Shown one piece after another: positions 23,812 through 32,744 of a stretch of 64,000 nt of DNA. The position numbers were made by a program, and so were the translations under genes. The first letter of the stretch is position 1. Each line of letters begins with the position of its first letter. The notes below the pieces were generated by a model, which was given only the letters and a program-made list of their open reading frames with translations, was not told where the DNA came from and did not search any database. Source of the stretch: Streptomyces griseoruber. GTDB lineage: Bacteria > Actinomycetota > Actinomycetes > Streptomycetales > Streptomycetaceae. The DNA is taken from the NCBI RefSeq assembly GCF_001514205.1, contig NZ_KQ948780.1, positions 1 to 64,000 on the forward strand, written 5' to 3'.

Positions 23812-24840
23812 ATGGCGGTACGTGCGGCAGTGGCCGGAGCGAGCGGGTATGCGGGTGGCGAAGTGCTGCGCCTGCTCCTCGCGCACCCCGAGGTCGAGAT
23901 CGGCGCCCTGACCGGCAATTCCAACGCGGGCCAGAAACTGGGCGGACTCCAGCCGCATCTGCTCCCGCTGGCCGACCGGGTCCTCCAGGAGACCACCGCC
24001 GAGGTGCTCGCCGGGCACGAGGTCGTCTTCCTCGCCCTCCCGCACGGTCAGTCCGCCGCCGTCGCCGAACAGCTCGGCCCGGACGTCCTCGTCGTCGACA
24101 TGGGCGCCGACTTCCGGCTCGAGGACGCGGCCGACTGGGAGAGGTTCTACGGCTCCCCGCACGCCGGGACCTGGCCCTACGGCCTCCCCGAACTGCCGGG
24201 CGGCCGCGCCGCGCTGGAGGGGTCCAAGCGCATCGCGGTCCCCGGCTGCTACCCCACTGCCGTCTCGCTCGCGCTCTTCCCGGCCTACGCCGCTGGCATC
24301 GCCGAGAACGAGGCCGTGATCGTCGCCGCCTCCGGCACCTCCGGCGCGGGCAAGGCGCCCAAGCCGCATCTGCTGGGCTCCGAGGTGATGGGCTCCATGT
24401 CGCCCTACGGCGTCGGCGGCGGCCACCGGCACACCCCCGAGATCGTGCAGAACCTCAGCGCGGCGGCGGGGGAGCGGGTCTCCGTCTCCTTCACGCCCAC
24501 CCTTGCGCCGATGTCCCGCGGCATCCTCGCCACGTGCAGCGCCAAGGCCAGGCCCGGCGTCACCGCCGAGTCCGTCCGCGCCGCCTACGAGAAGGCCCTC
24601 GCCGACGAGCCCTTCGTGTACCTGCTGCCCGAGGGCCGGTGGCCCGCCACGGCGTCCGTCCACGGTTCCAACGCCGTTCACATCCAGGTCGCTTACGACG
24701 AGAGCGCCGGCCGCATCATCGCGATCAGCGCCATCGACAACCTCACCAAGGGCACGGCCGGTGGTGCCGTCCAGAGCATGAACATCGCCCTCGGGTTCCA
24801 CGAGAACACCGGGCTTTCCACGATCGGAGTCGCACCGTGA
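23812..24840 (+). CDS. argC: N-acetyl-gamma-glutamyl-phosphate reductase
   Basis: 342 residues. It reduces N-acetylglutamyl phosphate to the semialdehyde with NADPH. The nucleotide-binding start (VAGASGYAGGEVLRLLLAHP), the active-site cysteine in VPGCYPTAVSLAL and the GGGHRHTPEI block are present. ATG 23812 has GAGGAGGAGGAG just upstream. It is the first gene of argCJBDR; the stop overlaps the argJ GTG. Confidence 0.97.
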   Translation: MAVRAAVAGASGYAGGEVLRLLLAHPEVEIGALTGNSNAGQKLGGLQPHLLPLADRVLQETTAEVLAGHEVVFLALPHGQSAAVAEQLGPDVLVVDMGADFRLEDAADWERFYGSPHAGTWPYGLPELPGGRAALEGSKRIAVPGCYPTAVSLALFPAYAAGIAENEAVIVAASGTSGAGKAPKPHLLGSEVMGSMSPYGVGGGHRHTPEIVQNLSAAAGERVSVSFTPTLAPMSRGILATCSAKARPGVTAESVRAAYEKALADEPFVYLLPEGRWPATASVHGSNAVHIQVAYDESAGRIIAISAIDNLTKGTAGGAVQSMNIALGFHENTGLSTIGVAP

Positions 24841-25988
24841 GTGTCACGGCAGCCAAGGGATTCACGGCGGCCGGCATCGCCGCCGGGATCAAGGAGAACG
24901 GCAACCCGGACCTGGCCCTCGTGGTCAACACCGGGCCGCGCCGCGCCGCCGCGGGCGTCTTCACCTCCAACCGTGTGAAGGCCGCGCCGGTCCTGTGGTC
25001 CGAGCAGGTGCTCAAGAGCGGCCGGCTCTCCGCGGTGGTCCTCAACTCCGGCGGCGCCAACGCCTGTACGGGATCCAAGGGCTTCCAGGACACCCACGCC
25101 ACCGCCGAGAAGGCCGCGGACGTGCTGGGCGTGGGCGCGGGCGAGGTCGCCGTCTGCTCCACCGGTCTCATCGGTGTCCTGCTCCCCATGGACAAGCTGC
25201 TGCCCGGCGTCGAGACCGCCGCCGGCCGGCTCTCCGAGCACGGCGGCGAGAAGGCCGCCATCGCCATCAAGACCACCGACACCGTCCACAAGACCTCCGT
25301 CGCCCAGGGCACCGGCTGGACCGTCGGCGGCATGGCCAAGGGCGCGGGCATGCTCGCCCCCGGCCTCGCCACCATGCTCGTCGTCCTCACCACCGACGCC
25401 GACGTCGACGCCGGGACCCTGGACCGGGCGCTGCGCGCCGCCACCAAGGTCACCTTCGACCGCGTCGACTCCGACGGCTGCATGTCCACCAACGACACCG
25501 TGCTGCTGCTCGCCTCCGGCGCCTCCGAAGTCACCCCGGAGTACGAGGAGTTCGCCGCCGCCGTACGCGCCGTCTGCGACGACCTCGGCCAGCAGCTCAT
25601 CCGCGACGCCGAGGGCGCCAGCAAGGACATCAGGGTCGAGGTGGTCAACGCGGCCTCGGAGGACGACGCCGTCGAGGTGGGCCGTTCCATCGCCCGCAAC
25701 AACCTCCTCAAGTGCGCCGTCCACGGCGAGGACCCCAACTGGGGCCGGGTGCTCTCCGCGATCGGCACCACGAAGGCCGCCTTCGAGGCGGACCGCCTCA
25801 ACGTCGCCATCAACGGCGTCTGGGTCTGCAAGAACGGCGGTGTGGGCGAGGACCGCGACAAGGTCGACATGCGTTACCGCGAGGTGCACATCGTCGCCGA
25901 CCTGGCCGCGGGCTCCGAGACCGCCACCATCTGGACCAACGACCTGACCGCGGACTACGTCCACGAGAACAGCGCGTACGCGTCATGA
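24837..25988 (+). CDS. argJ: Ornithine acetyltransferase / N-acetylglutamate synthase
   Basis: 383 residues from GTG 24837, which overlaps the argC stop as GTGA. ArgJ recycles the acetyl group from N-acetylornithine to glutamate. It autocleaves before the Thr in the block LATMLVVLTTDA, giving alpha and beta chains, and that Thr is the nucleophile. The oxyanion residues lie in CSTGLIGVLLPM. A longer open frame upstream is the argC gene read in another frame. Confidence 0.96.
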   Translation: MSVTAAKGFTAAGIAAGIKENGNPDLALVVNTGPRRAAAGVFTSNRVKAAPVLWSEQVLKSGRLSAVVLNSGGANACTGSKGFQDTHATAEKAADVLGVGAGEVAVCSTGLIGVLLPMDKLLPGVETAAGRLSEHGGEKAAIAIKTTDTVHKTSVAQGTGWTVGGMAKGAGMLAPGLATMLVVLTTDADVDAGTLDRALRAATKVTFDRVDSDGCMSTNDTVLLLASGASEVTPEYEEFAAAVRAVCDDLGQQLIRDAEGASKDIRVEVVNAASEDDAVEVGRSIARNNLLKCAVHGEDPNWGRVLSAIGTTKAAFEADRLNVAINGVWVCKNGGVGEDRDKVDMRYREVHIVADLAAGSETATIWTNDLTADYVHENSAYAS

Positions 25989-26899
25989 GCAACGGACCCA
26001 CGCGGAAGCACACCGCGCTCCCCAAGGCCCAGATCCTCATCGAGGCCCTGCCCTGGCTCACCCGGCACAACGGCAAGACGGTCGTCATCAAGTTCGGCGG
26101 CAACGCCATGGTGAACGAGGAGCTGAAGGCCGCCTTCGCCCAGGACGTCGTCTTCCTGCGCCACGCCGGCCTCAACGTCGTCGTCGTGCACGGCGGCGGC
26201 CCGCAGATCAGCGCCGCCCTCGACAAGCACGGCATCGTCAGCGAGTTCAAGGCCGGTCTGCGCGTCACCACCGAGGACGCCATGGACGTCGTACGGATGG
26301 TGCTCGCCGGACAGGTCCAGCGCGAGCTGGTCGGACTGCTCAACCAGCACGGACCCCTCGCCGTCGGGCTGACCGGCGAGGACGCGCACACCATCACCGC
26401 CACCAAGCACCAGCCCGAGATCGACGGCGAGCTCGTCGACATCGGGCGGGTGGGCGAGATCACCGCGATCGACACGGGCGCGATCGAGGCCCTGCTCGCC
26501 GACGGCCGGATCCCGGTCGTCTCCTCCATCGCCCGCTCCCAGGACGACGGACATGTCTACAACGTCAATGCTGATACGGCGGCTGCGGCACTCGCTGCGG
26601 CGCTGGGCGCCGAGACCCTCATGGTCCTCACGGACGTGGAGGGCCTCTACGAGAACTGGCCCGAGTCCGACGAGGTGATCAGCCGCCTCACCGCCTCCCA
26701 GCTCGAGAAGCTGCTGCCGGAACTCAGCGCCGGCATGGTCCCGAAGATGGAGGGCTGTCTGCACGCCGTGCGCGGCGGTGTCACCACGGCCCGGGTCATC
26801 GACGGGCGGGTCCAGCACTCGATCCTGCTGGAGATCTTCACCGACGAGGGAATCGGCACGATGGTCGTGCCCGACGAGCAGCAGGGGGAGTCCGCGTGA
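25985..26899 (+). CDS. argB: Acetylglutamate kinase
   Basis: 304 residues. It phosphorylates N-acetylglutamate. Conserved blocks are VVIKFGGNAMV, VVHGGGPQIS, and the C-terminal GMVPKMEGCLHAVRGGV. The N-terminal helix (HTALPKAQILIEALPWL) is the extension found in arginine-inhibited hexameric kinases, so feedback inhibition by arginine is expected. ATG 25985 overlaps the argJ stop (ATGA), and its own stop overlaps the argD GTG. Confidence 0.97.
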   Translation: MSNGPTRKHTALPKAQILIEALPWLTRHNGKTVVIKFGGNAMVNEELKAAFAQDVVFLRHAGLNVVVVHGGGPQISAALDKHGIVSEFKAGLRVTTEDAMDVVRMVLAGQVQRELVGLLNQHGPLAVGLTGEDAHTITATKHQPEIDGELVDIGRVGEITAIDTGAIEALLADGRIPVVSSIARSQDDGHVYNVNADTAAAALAAALGAETLMVLTDVEGLYENWPESDEVISRLTASQLEKLLPELSAGMVPKMEGCLHAVRGGVTTARVIDGRVQHSILLEIFTDEGIGTMVVPDEQQGESA

Positions 26900-28089
26900 G
26901 CAACCAGGAACTGACCACGCGGTGGCAGGGCTCGCTCATGAACAACTACGGCACCCCGCGGCTGCCGTTGGTGCGCGGCGAGGGCGCCCGGCTGTGGGAC
27001 GCCGACGGCAGGGAGTACACCGACTTCGTCGGCGGCATCGCGGTCAACGCGCTCGGCCACGCCCACCCGGCGGTCGTCGAGGCGGTCAGCCGGCAGATCG
27101 CGTCCCTCGGCCATGTGTCGAACCTGTTCATCGCCGAACCCCCCGTCGCCCTCGCCGAGCGGCTCCTGCACCACTTCGGCCGGGACGGCAAGGTGTTCTT
27201 CTGCAACTCCGGTGCCGAGGCCAACGAGGGCGCCTTCAAGATCGGCCGGCTCACCGGGCGGCCCCACATGGTCGCCACCCACGGCGGCTTCCACGGCCGC
27301 ACCATGGGCGCCCTGGCGCTCACCGGCCAGCCCGGCAAGCAGGAGCCTTTCCTGCCGCTGCCCGGCGAGGTCACCCATGTCCCGTACGGCGACGCGCAGG
27401 CGCTGGCCGCCGCGGTCACCGAGGACACCGCCCTGGTGATCATCGAGCCGGTGCAGGGCGAGAACGGCGTCGTCGTGCCCCCGGCCGGCTATCTGAAGGC
27501 GGCGCGGGCGATCACCGCGGCCACCGGCTCGCTCCTCGTCCTCGACGAGGTGCAGACCGGCATCGGCCGGACCGGGCAGTGGTTCGAGTACCAGGCCCAC
27601 GAGGGCGTCCTGCCGGACGTCGTGACCCTGGCCAAGGGTCTCGGCGGCGGGCTGCCGCTCGGCGCGACCGTCGCCTTCGGCCGGGCCGCGGAGCTGCTCC
27701 GGCCGGGCCACCACGGGACCACCTTCGGCGGCAACCCCGTCGCCTGCGCGGCCGGCCTCGCCGTCCTCGACACCATCGAGAACGAGGGGCTGCTGGAGAA
27801 CGTCAAGCGGCAGAGCGAGAAGCTGCGCGGCGGAATCGAGGGTCTGGGCCACCCGTTGATCGATTATGTCCGGGGCGCGGGTCTGCTCCTGGGTATCGTG
27901 CTCTCCGAGCCGCTCGCGCCCCAGGTGCAGCAGGCGGCTCAGGAGGCCGGATTCCTCGTGAACGCGCCCGCCCCCGACGTCGTCCGGCTGATGCCGCCGC
28001 TGAACCTAGGCGACGACGCGGTGGAGGCGTTCCTCGTGGCGCTGCCCGGCATCCTCGACACAGCCAGCGGGGACGGATCCGGAGAATGA
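26896..28089 (+). CDS. argD: Acetylornithine aminotransferase
   Basis: 397 residues, class III PLP aminotransferase. The cofactor lysine is in TLAKGLGGGLPLGA, preceded by LVLDEVQTGIGRTG. The block FCNSGAEANEGAFKI binds the PLP phosphate. It converts N-acetylglutamate semialdehyde to N-acetylornithine. It starts at GTG 26896 inside the argB stop; argR follows after seven bases. Confidence 0.97.
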   Translation: MSNQELTTRWQGSLMNNYGTPRLPLVRGEGARLWDADGREYTDFVGGIAVNALGHAHPAVVEAVSRQIASLGHVSNLFIAEPPVALAERLLHHFGRDGKVFFCNSGAEANEGAFKIGRLTGRPHMVATHGGFHGRTMGALALTGQPGKQEPFLPLPGEVTHVPYGDAQALAAAVTEDTALVIIEPVQGENGVVVPPAGYLKAARAITAATGSLLVLDEVQTGIGRTGQWFEYQAHEGVLPDVVTLAKGLGGGLPLGATVAFGRAAELLRPGHHGTTFGGNPVACAAGLAVLDTIENEGLLENVKRQSEKLRGGIEGLGHPLIDYVRGAGLLLGIVLSEPLAPQVQQAAQEAGFLVNAPAPDVVRLMPPLNLGDDAVEAFLVALPGILDTASGDGSGE

Positions 28090-28096
28090 GACGACG

Positions 28097-28642
28097 ATGA
28101 GCCAGGCGCAGGACCATGAGCAGGCCGGGGCCAACGGGCCCGCCGTGCCGCAGACCCGCACCGCCCGCCACCGCCGGATCGTGGACATCCTCAACCGGCA
28201 GGCCGTGCGGTCGCAGAGCCAGTTGGCGAAACTGCTCGCCGACGACGGGCTGAGCGTCACACAGGCGACGCTGTCGCGGGACCTGGACGAGCTGAACGCG
28301 GTGAAGATCCGCAACACCGACGGCGATCTCATCTACGCGGTGCCCAGCGAAGGGGGTTTCCGGACCCCGCGGGCACCGTTGGGGGAGTCCGCCAAGGAGG
28401 AGCGGATGCGGCGGCTGTCCCAGGAGCTGCTGATCTCCGCGGAGGCCTCCGCGAACCTCGTGGTCCTGCGTACCCCGCCGGGTGCGGCCCAGTTCCTCGC
28501 CTCCGCGATCGACCAGGCGGAGCTGCACGACATCCTGGGGACGATCGCCGGCGACGACACGCTGCTGCTGATCAGCCGGGAGCCGACGGGGGGTCAGGCG
28601 CTCGCGGATCACCTGCTGAGGCTGGCCCAGAACGGCCACTGA
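28097..28642 (+). CDS. argR: Arginine repressor
   Basis: 181 residues. The N-terminal winged helix (RHRRIVDILNRQAVRSQSQL ... VTQATLSRDLDELNAVKI) binds ARG boxes. The C-terminal domain, with LVVLRTPPGAAQFLASAID and the GTIAGDDTLLLI block, binds arginine and forms hexamers. The expected targets in this window are the boxes before argC and argH. Being in the operon it represses, it is under negative autoregulation. Confidence 0.96.
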   Translation: MSQAQDHEQAGANGPAVPQTRTARHRRIVDILNRQAVRSQSQLAKLLADDGLSVTQATLSRDLDELNAVKIRNTDGDLIYAVPSEGGFRTPRAPLGESAKEERMRRLSQELLISAEASANLVVLRTPPGAAQFLASAIDQAELHDILGTIAGDDTLLLISREPTGGQALADHLLRLAQNGH

Positions 28643-28690
28643 GGGGGGTGGCCGCGGGAGTTCGCCGACTGCGGGTGAGCGGGGGCTGAT

Positions 28691-28710
28691 CGCGCAGTTC
28701 CCCGCGCCCC
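28691..28710 (-). repeat. Dispersed GC-rich repeat, copy 3
   Basis: On the minus strand the 20 bases read GGGGCGCGGGGAACTGCGCG, identical to the copy at 43567-43586. It lies in the 237-bp spacer between argR and apbE, in which I see no gene. The spacer around it is also rich in short inverted G/C runs. Confidence 0.75.
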
Positions 28711-28879
28711 TGGGGAGGCGCAGTCACGTGCGCTGGCCAGCCACCGCTCGCAATCCGCGGGCAATCGTGCCTCCCCCGGTGCCTTGCAGGCCTGGGAGGC
28801 ACCCCCAGGGCGGCACGAGTGGGCGCGGCGGCACCCCGTCAGCGCCGGGCTGCGCGACCCACCCCCGCCCAGCCGCAGC

Positions 28880-29683
28880 TCAGCCCAGCCTTCTGGCCAG
28901 CCCGCCCGTGCACCGCACCTCGTCGCCCGCCGTGATCAGCAGCGCCTCCACGTCCGGCAGCGACTCCAGCCACGCCAGCGCTTCCCGCGAACCCATCGCA
29001 AAGGCAGCCGTCGCCCAGCAGTCGGCCCAGGTCAGACGCGGGGCGACCACCGTCACGGCGACCAGGTCCGTCACCGCGGACCGCCCCGTGCGCGGGTCGA
29101 CGATATGCGCACCCCGCTCAGCCGTCCCGGAGGTCGCGACGGCCAGTTCGTCCGCCCCCGCCGCCGACACGACCGCGGCGAGACCGCCCGGCCGCAGCGG
29201 ATCGGACACCCCGACCCGCCAGGGCCGCTCCGGCCCGGGCACGCCCAGCAACTGCACGTCCCCGCCGCCGTTGACGCTGACCCCGCTCACCCCCGGAACC
29301 CCGGAGATCAGCCGCGCCGCCCGCTCGGTGGCCCAGCCCTTGACGATCCCGGTCGGGTCGAGCCGGCCCTCGTAGCGCAGGCTGAACCAGCCGTCGCTCG
29401 CCCGCTCCGCCTCGGCGCCCAGCTCCAGCACCTCGGCCACCTCGGGATCGCACTCCCCGACGGTCAGCTCGCCGCGTGCCATCCGGGAGACCTGGCTGCC
29501 CTCGCAGTAGGTGCTGAACACCTCGTTCACCCGGTGCAGCGAGGCCACCGCCTCGTCGAGCGCCACGCGCACCGCCTGCGGTTCCCCGCCGCGGACGTCG
29601 AAGGAGAAGACGGTCCCCATGACCTCCTCCGCGTGACGCACCGCGGCGGGAGCTGCTGCCGACTCGGCCACGGTGTCAGTCAC
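28880..29683 (-). CDS. apbE: FAD:protein FMN transferase (ApbE)
   Basis: 267 residues. ApbE transfers FMN from FAD to a Thr in the D-x-x-S-G-A-T motif of extracytoplasmic proteins using Mg2+. Visible family blocks: VMGTVFSFDV, DPTGIVKGWATERA, SVNGGGDVQLLG, TSGTAERGAHIVDPRTGR and the metal-site region WADCWATAAFAMG. No lipobox or clear signal peptide is seen, so it may act inside or be exported atypically. GTG 29683 overlaps the end of the three-domain FMN-binding gene by eight bases, so the enzyme is made together with its probable substrates. Confidence 0.92.
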   Translation of the reverse strand: MTDTVAESAAAPAAVRHAEEVMGTVFSFDVRGGEPQAVRVALDEAVASLHRVNEVFSTYCEGSQVSRMARGELTVGECDPEVAEVLELGAEAERASDGWFSLRYEGRLDPTGIVKGWATERAARLISGVPGVSGVSVNGGGDVQLLGVPGPERPWRVGVSDPLRPGGLAAVVSAAGADELAVATSGTAERGAHIVDPRTGRSAVTDLVAVTVVAPRLTWADCWATAAFAMGSREALAWLESLPDVEALLITAGDEVRCTGGLARRLG

Positions 29684-30782
29684 CGGCCTGGTCCAGCGCC
29701 GACTGGAGGGACTTCTTGTAGCCCTCGCTGGTGTAGGTGGCCCCGGAGACGGTGTCGATGTCGGCGCTGGACGCCGCGACCGCCGCCTTGTTGAGCTTGG
29801 GGACCGAGAGTTCCGTCTTCTGGGTGCTGGTCCCGCCCGAGGGAGCCTGGACCGCCTCCGCCTTGGTGATCTTGCCGCCCGCGACCGTGATCCGGACCTG
29901 CACCGGACCGTACTGGGTCTGCGCCACGGTGCCGGTGAAGGTACCGGAGGCCTGGGCCGCACCCGAGCCGGAGCCCGAACCGGACCCGGAGCCCGAACCG
30001 GAGGCCGACGACGAACCCGCGCTCGCCTTCGCCTTGTCCAGCGCCGACTGGAGGGACTTCTTGTAGCCCTCGCTGGTGTAGGTGGCCCCGGAGACGGTGT
30101 CGATGTCCGCGCTGCCGGCCGCCACCGCCGCCTGGTTCAGCTTCGGGACGGAGAGTTCCGTCTTCTGGGTGCTGGTGCCGCCGGACGGCGCCTTGACGGC
30201 CTCCGCCTTGGTGATCTTGCCGTCGGCGAGCGTGATCCGCACCTGGACGTCGCCGTACTGCGTCGTCGCCGCGTCCCCGGTGAAGGTGCCGGAGGCCTGC
30301 ACGGCGCCCGAACCGGAGCCCTGGGAGGAGCCCGCGCTCGCGTTCGCCTTGTCGATCGCCGACTGGAGGGACTTCTTGTAGCCCTCGCTGGTGTAGGTCG
30401 CGCCCGAGACGGTGTCGATGTTCGGACTCTGCTTGGCGACGACGTCCGCGTTCAGCTTGGGGATCGCCAGCTCGGACTTCTGGGTGCTGGTGCCGCCGGA
30501 CGGCGCCTTGACGGCCTCCGCCTTGGTGATCTTGTTGTTGACGACGGTGATGCGGACCTGGACGTCGCCGTACTGCGTCGTGACGGCGTCACCGGTCATC
30601 GTGCCCGTCACGGGCGCCCCGGCCCCGCCCTGGGCCGCCTCCTGCGCCGCCGTTCCGCCGGCCCCCGCCGCCTGGGTGGACGTCGGGTCGGTCGCCGGCT
30701 TCAGCGACAGCAGCAGCACGATCCCGGACACGGTGGCGGCACTGGCCAGCACGACCCGCCGAAGAGGGTGGCTCTTCCTCAT
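29676..30782 (-). CDS. Membrane-anchored protein with three flavinylated FMN-binding domains
   Basis: 368 residues. An N-terminal anchor (VVLASAATVSGIVLLLSL) is followed by a linker and three FMN_bind domains at about 58-145, 163-250 and 278-366. Each ends with DTVSGATYTSEGY, the ApbE target motif; the modified threonines should be T129, T234 and T349. Linkers are Ser/Gly/Ala rich, the second being a (SG)n run at 259-275. The domains are near-identical in protein and in long DNA stretches, showing recent duplication or gene conversion. The protein can hold three covalent FMNs in a row outside the membrane, acting as an electron carrier between the neighbouring reductases and an unknown acceptor. 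Confidence 0.93.
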   Translation of the reverse strand: MRKSHPLRRVVLASAATVSGIVLLLSLKPATDPTSTQAAGAGGTAAQEAAQGGAGAPVTGTMTGDAVTTQYGDVQVRITVVNNKITKAEAVKAPSGGTSTQKSELAIPKLNADVVAKQSPNIDTVSGATYTSEGYKKSLQSAIDKANASAGSSQGSGSGAVQASGTFTGDAATTQYGDVQVRITLADGKITKAEAVKAPSGGTSTQKTELSVPKLNQAAVAAGSADIDTVSGATYTSEGYKKSLQSALDKAKASAGSSSASGSGSGSGSGSGSGAAQASGTFTGTVAQTQYGPVQVRITVAGGKITKAEAVQAPSGGTSTQKTELSVPKLNKAAVAASSADIDTVSGATYTSEGYKKSLQSALDQAGD

Positions 30783-30841
30783 CTGCTCCTGAGCTCCTGA
30801 TTCCTGTAGAAGGCCACGTCACGGGCCGGGAGTCGTGCCGC

Positions 30842-32224
30842 TCACATCTCGAACGACTCGTGATGGATACGGCGGGCCGGGACCCCGGCGCCGCGCAGTG
30901 CCTCGTACACGCCCTGGGCGAAGCCGTTCGGCCCGCACATGAACACGTCGTGGTCGTCGATGTCGGGGATCTTGCGCTGGAGGGACTCCGCCGAGATGTC
31001 GGGGCGCTCCCCGTCGGGGCTGTTGACCGCGTACATCAGTCGCGCCCCGCGCTCGTCGGCGATCTTCGCCAGCTCGTCCCACAGCGCCAGGTCCTGGGTG
31101 CTGTTGGCCCGGTAGAGCAGTGTGATGTCACCGGGCGCGCCCGGCAGCGTCTCGAACAGCGTCCGCATCGGTGTGATGCCCACACCACCGGCGACCAGCA
31201 GCACCTTGCCACGGCTGCGCCGGGAGGCGGTCATCGCGCCGTACGGGCCCTCGGCCCACACCTTGGTGCCCGGCCGCAGTTCGCGCAGCGCCGCGGTGTG
31301 GTCGCCGATCGCCTTGACCGTGATCCGCAGCAGCTCGGGGCGCGGGTTCGCCGACAGCGAGTACGGGTGGGAGCTGAACCGCATCCCCGGCGCGAGGAAC
31401 CGCCACCGGAAGAACTGTCCCGCCTCCGCGCCGATCCGGTGCAGCTTGCGGCCGCCGATCAGCACGGACACGATGCCCGGCGTCTCCTCGATGACCGCCT
31501 CGACGTACATGCGGTGCCGCAGGTTCAGCCGGATCGGGGTGAGGATCCGGTACCAGACCACCAGCGCGGTGACCGAGCCGTACAGCCCGTACCAGACGGT
31601 CTTGGCGGCGGGCTCGACGGCGAACTCGTTGCCCGTCGTGAGCTGGTGCCAGAAGGTCAGGAACACCGCGGCGTACGTCAGCAGATGGATGTGGTACCAG
31701 GTGTCGTACGGCATCTTCCGGCGGACCGGGCCGATCGACACCAGGCCGATGACCAGCAGCAGACCGGTGCCGATCGCCGCCTTGCCCATGTCGGGCAGCT
31801 GGTTGATGGAGTCGGTCGTCTGCTGGACGATGTCGCCGAGCGACTTGCCGGCCTGGAGCGCGTACCCCCACATGATGAGGAACACGTGCGCGAAGGTCAG
31901 ACACAGCGTGTACCGGCCGCTCATCGCGTGCCAGCGCGCCACCCGGTCCGAGCCCACCCGGCGCTCCAGCGCCGGCACCCGGGCCATCTGGAGCACGACG
32001 AGTGCCATCAGATAGCCGGCGAGCAGACCGGTGATCCGCCCCGCGTTGAGAATCTTGCTGTCGTTGTCCGCGATGTTCGGCGTATTGCTCCACCACAGCC
32101 ACAGCACGCCCGCCGCGCCCGCCCATACGGCGAGCAGCAACGGAACGGCGGGGGATCGGCGCGGGCGGATGCGGCGCATCGTCTGGCGGCGGGCGGCGCG
32201 TCCGCCTGCGATCGTGGTGGTCAC
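30842..32224 (-). CDS. Ferric-reductase-like transmembrane flavocytochrome, paralog 1
   Basis: 460 residues from GTG 32224 behind GGAGGAACC. About six membrane helices form a ferric-reductase-like haem domain with histidines in VARWHAMSGRY, LTFAHVFLIMWGY and YHIHLLTYAAVFLTFWHQL. The cytosolic part has the FAD-binding block SSHPYSLSANP (usual RxYS), the NAD(P)-binding block VAGGVGITPMRTLFE and the ends MCGPNGFAQGV and HHESFEM. It should pass electrons from NAD(P)H through FAD and haem across the membrane. It is flanked in the operon by the one-domain and three-domain FMN-binding proteins, the likely acceptors. Confidence 0.9.
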   Translation of the reverse strand: MTTTIAGGRAARRQTMRRIRPRRSPAVPLLLAVWAGAAGVLWLWWSNTPNIADNDSKILNAGRITGLLAGYLMALVVLQMARVPALERRVGSDRVARWHAMSGRYTLCLTFAHVFLIMWGYALQAGKSLGDIVQQTTDSINQLPDMGKAAIGTGLLLVIGLVSIGPVRRKMPYDTWYHIHLLTYAAVFLTFWHQLTTGNEFAVEPAAKTVWYGLYGSVTALVVWYRILTPIRLNLRHRMYVEAVIEETPGIVSVLIGGRKLHRIGAEAGQFFRWRFLAPGMRFSSHPYSLSANPRPELLRITVKAIGDHTAALRELRPGTKVWAEGPYGAMTASRRSRGKVLLVAGGVGITPMRTLFETLPGAPGDITLLYRANSTQDLALWDELAKIADERGARLMYAVNSPDGERPDISAESLQRKIPDIDDHDVFMCGPNGFAQGVYEALRGAGVPARRIHHESFEM

Positions 32225-32284
32225 GGTTCCTCCGTGGGGACTTGACCCTGGCGCCCACAGATACGTGCCTCGACCGCTTTGTGT

Positions 32285-32734
32285 TCAGAGACCCGCCGAG
32301 TCCAGTGCGGACTGGAGTGACTGGCGGTAACCGTCACTCGTGTACGTCGCTCCCGAGACGGTGTCGATGTCCGCGCTCTGCGCCTTCAGCGCCTCGCTGC
32401 GCAGCTGGGGGATGGCGTAGGCGTTGATCTGCTGGTCGCGCGGATTGTCCTGGGGGTAGGTCACCGCCGTCACGTCCGTGATCTTCCCGTTCTGGACGGT
32501 GACACGGACCTGGACCGGGCCCCAGCGGGTCTGCACCGAGTCGCCGGTGACGGTCGTGCCGCCCTTGCCGGAGACGGCACCGGAACTGCTGGAGGAGGAG
32601 GGCGCCGGCGACGCCACCGCCACCTGGGGTGCCGTGTGCGGCTTCAGCGCCAGCAGCATCACCACCCCGGAGACGGTGGCGGCGCTCGCCAGCATGATCC
32701 GGCGCAGGGGGCGGTTCTTCTTCAGGGGATGCAC
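32285..32734 (-). CDS. Membrane-anchored one-domain FMN-binding protein
   Basis: 149 residues from GTG 32734. The anchor RRIMLASAATVSGVVMLLAL is homologous to that of the three-domain protein. A Ser-rich linker precedes one FMN_bind domain ending DIDTVSGATYTSDGY, with predicted FMN-threonine T130. The start lies ten bases after the stop of the upstream reductase, with GAGGT inside that gene's end acting as a binding site. It is probably the partner of the second reductase, and together the two FMN proteins give four covalent flavins per operon. Confidence 0.92.
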   Translation of the reverse strand: MHPLKKNRPLRRIMLASAATVSGVVMLLALKPHTAPQVAVASPAPSSSSSSGAVSGKGGTTVTGDSVQTRWGPVQVRVTVQNGKITDVTAVTYPQDNPRDQQINAYAIPQLRSEALKAQSADIDTVSGATYTSDGYRQSLQSALDSAGL

Positions 32735-32744
32735 TGCTACGACC

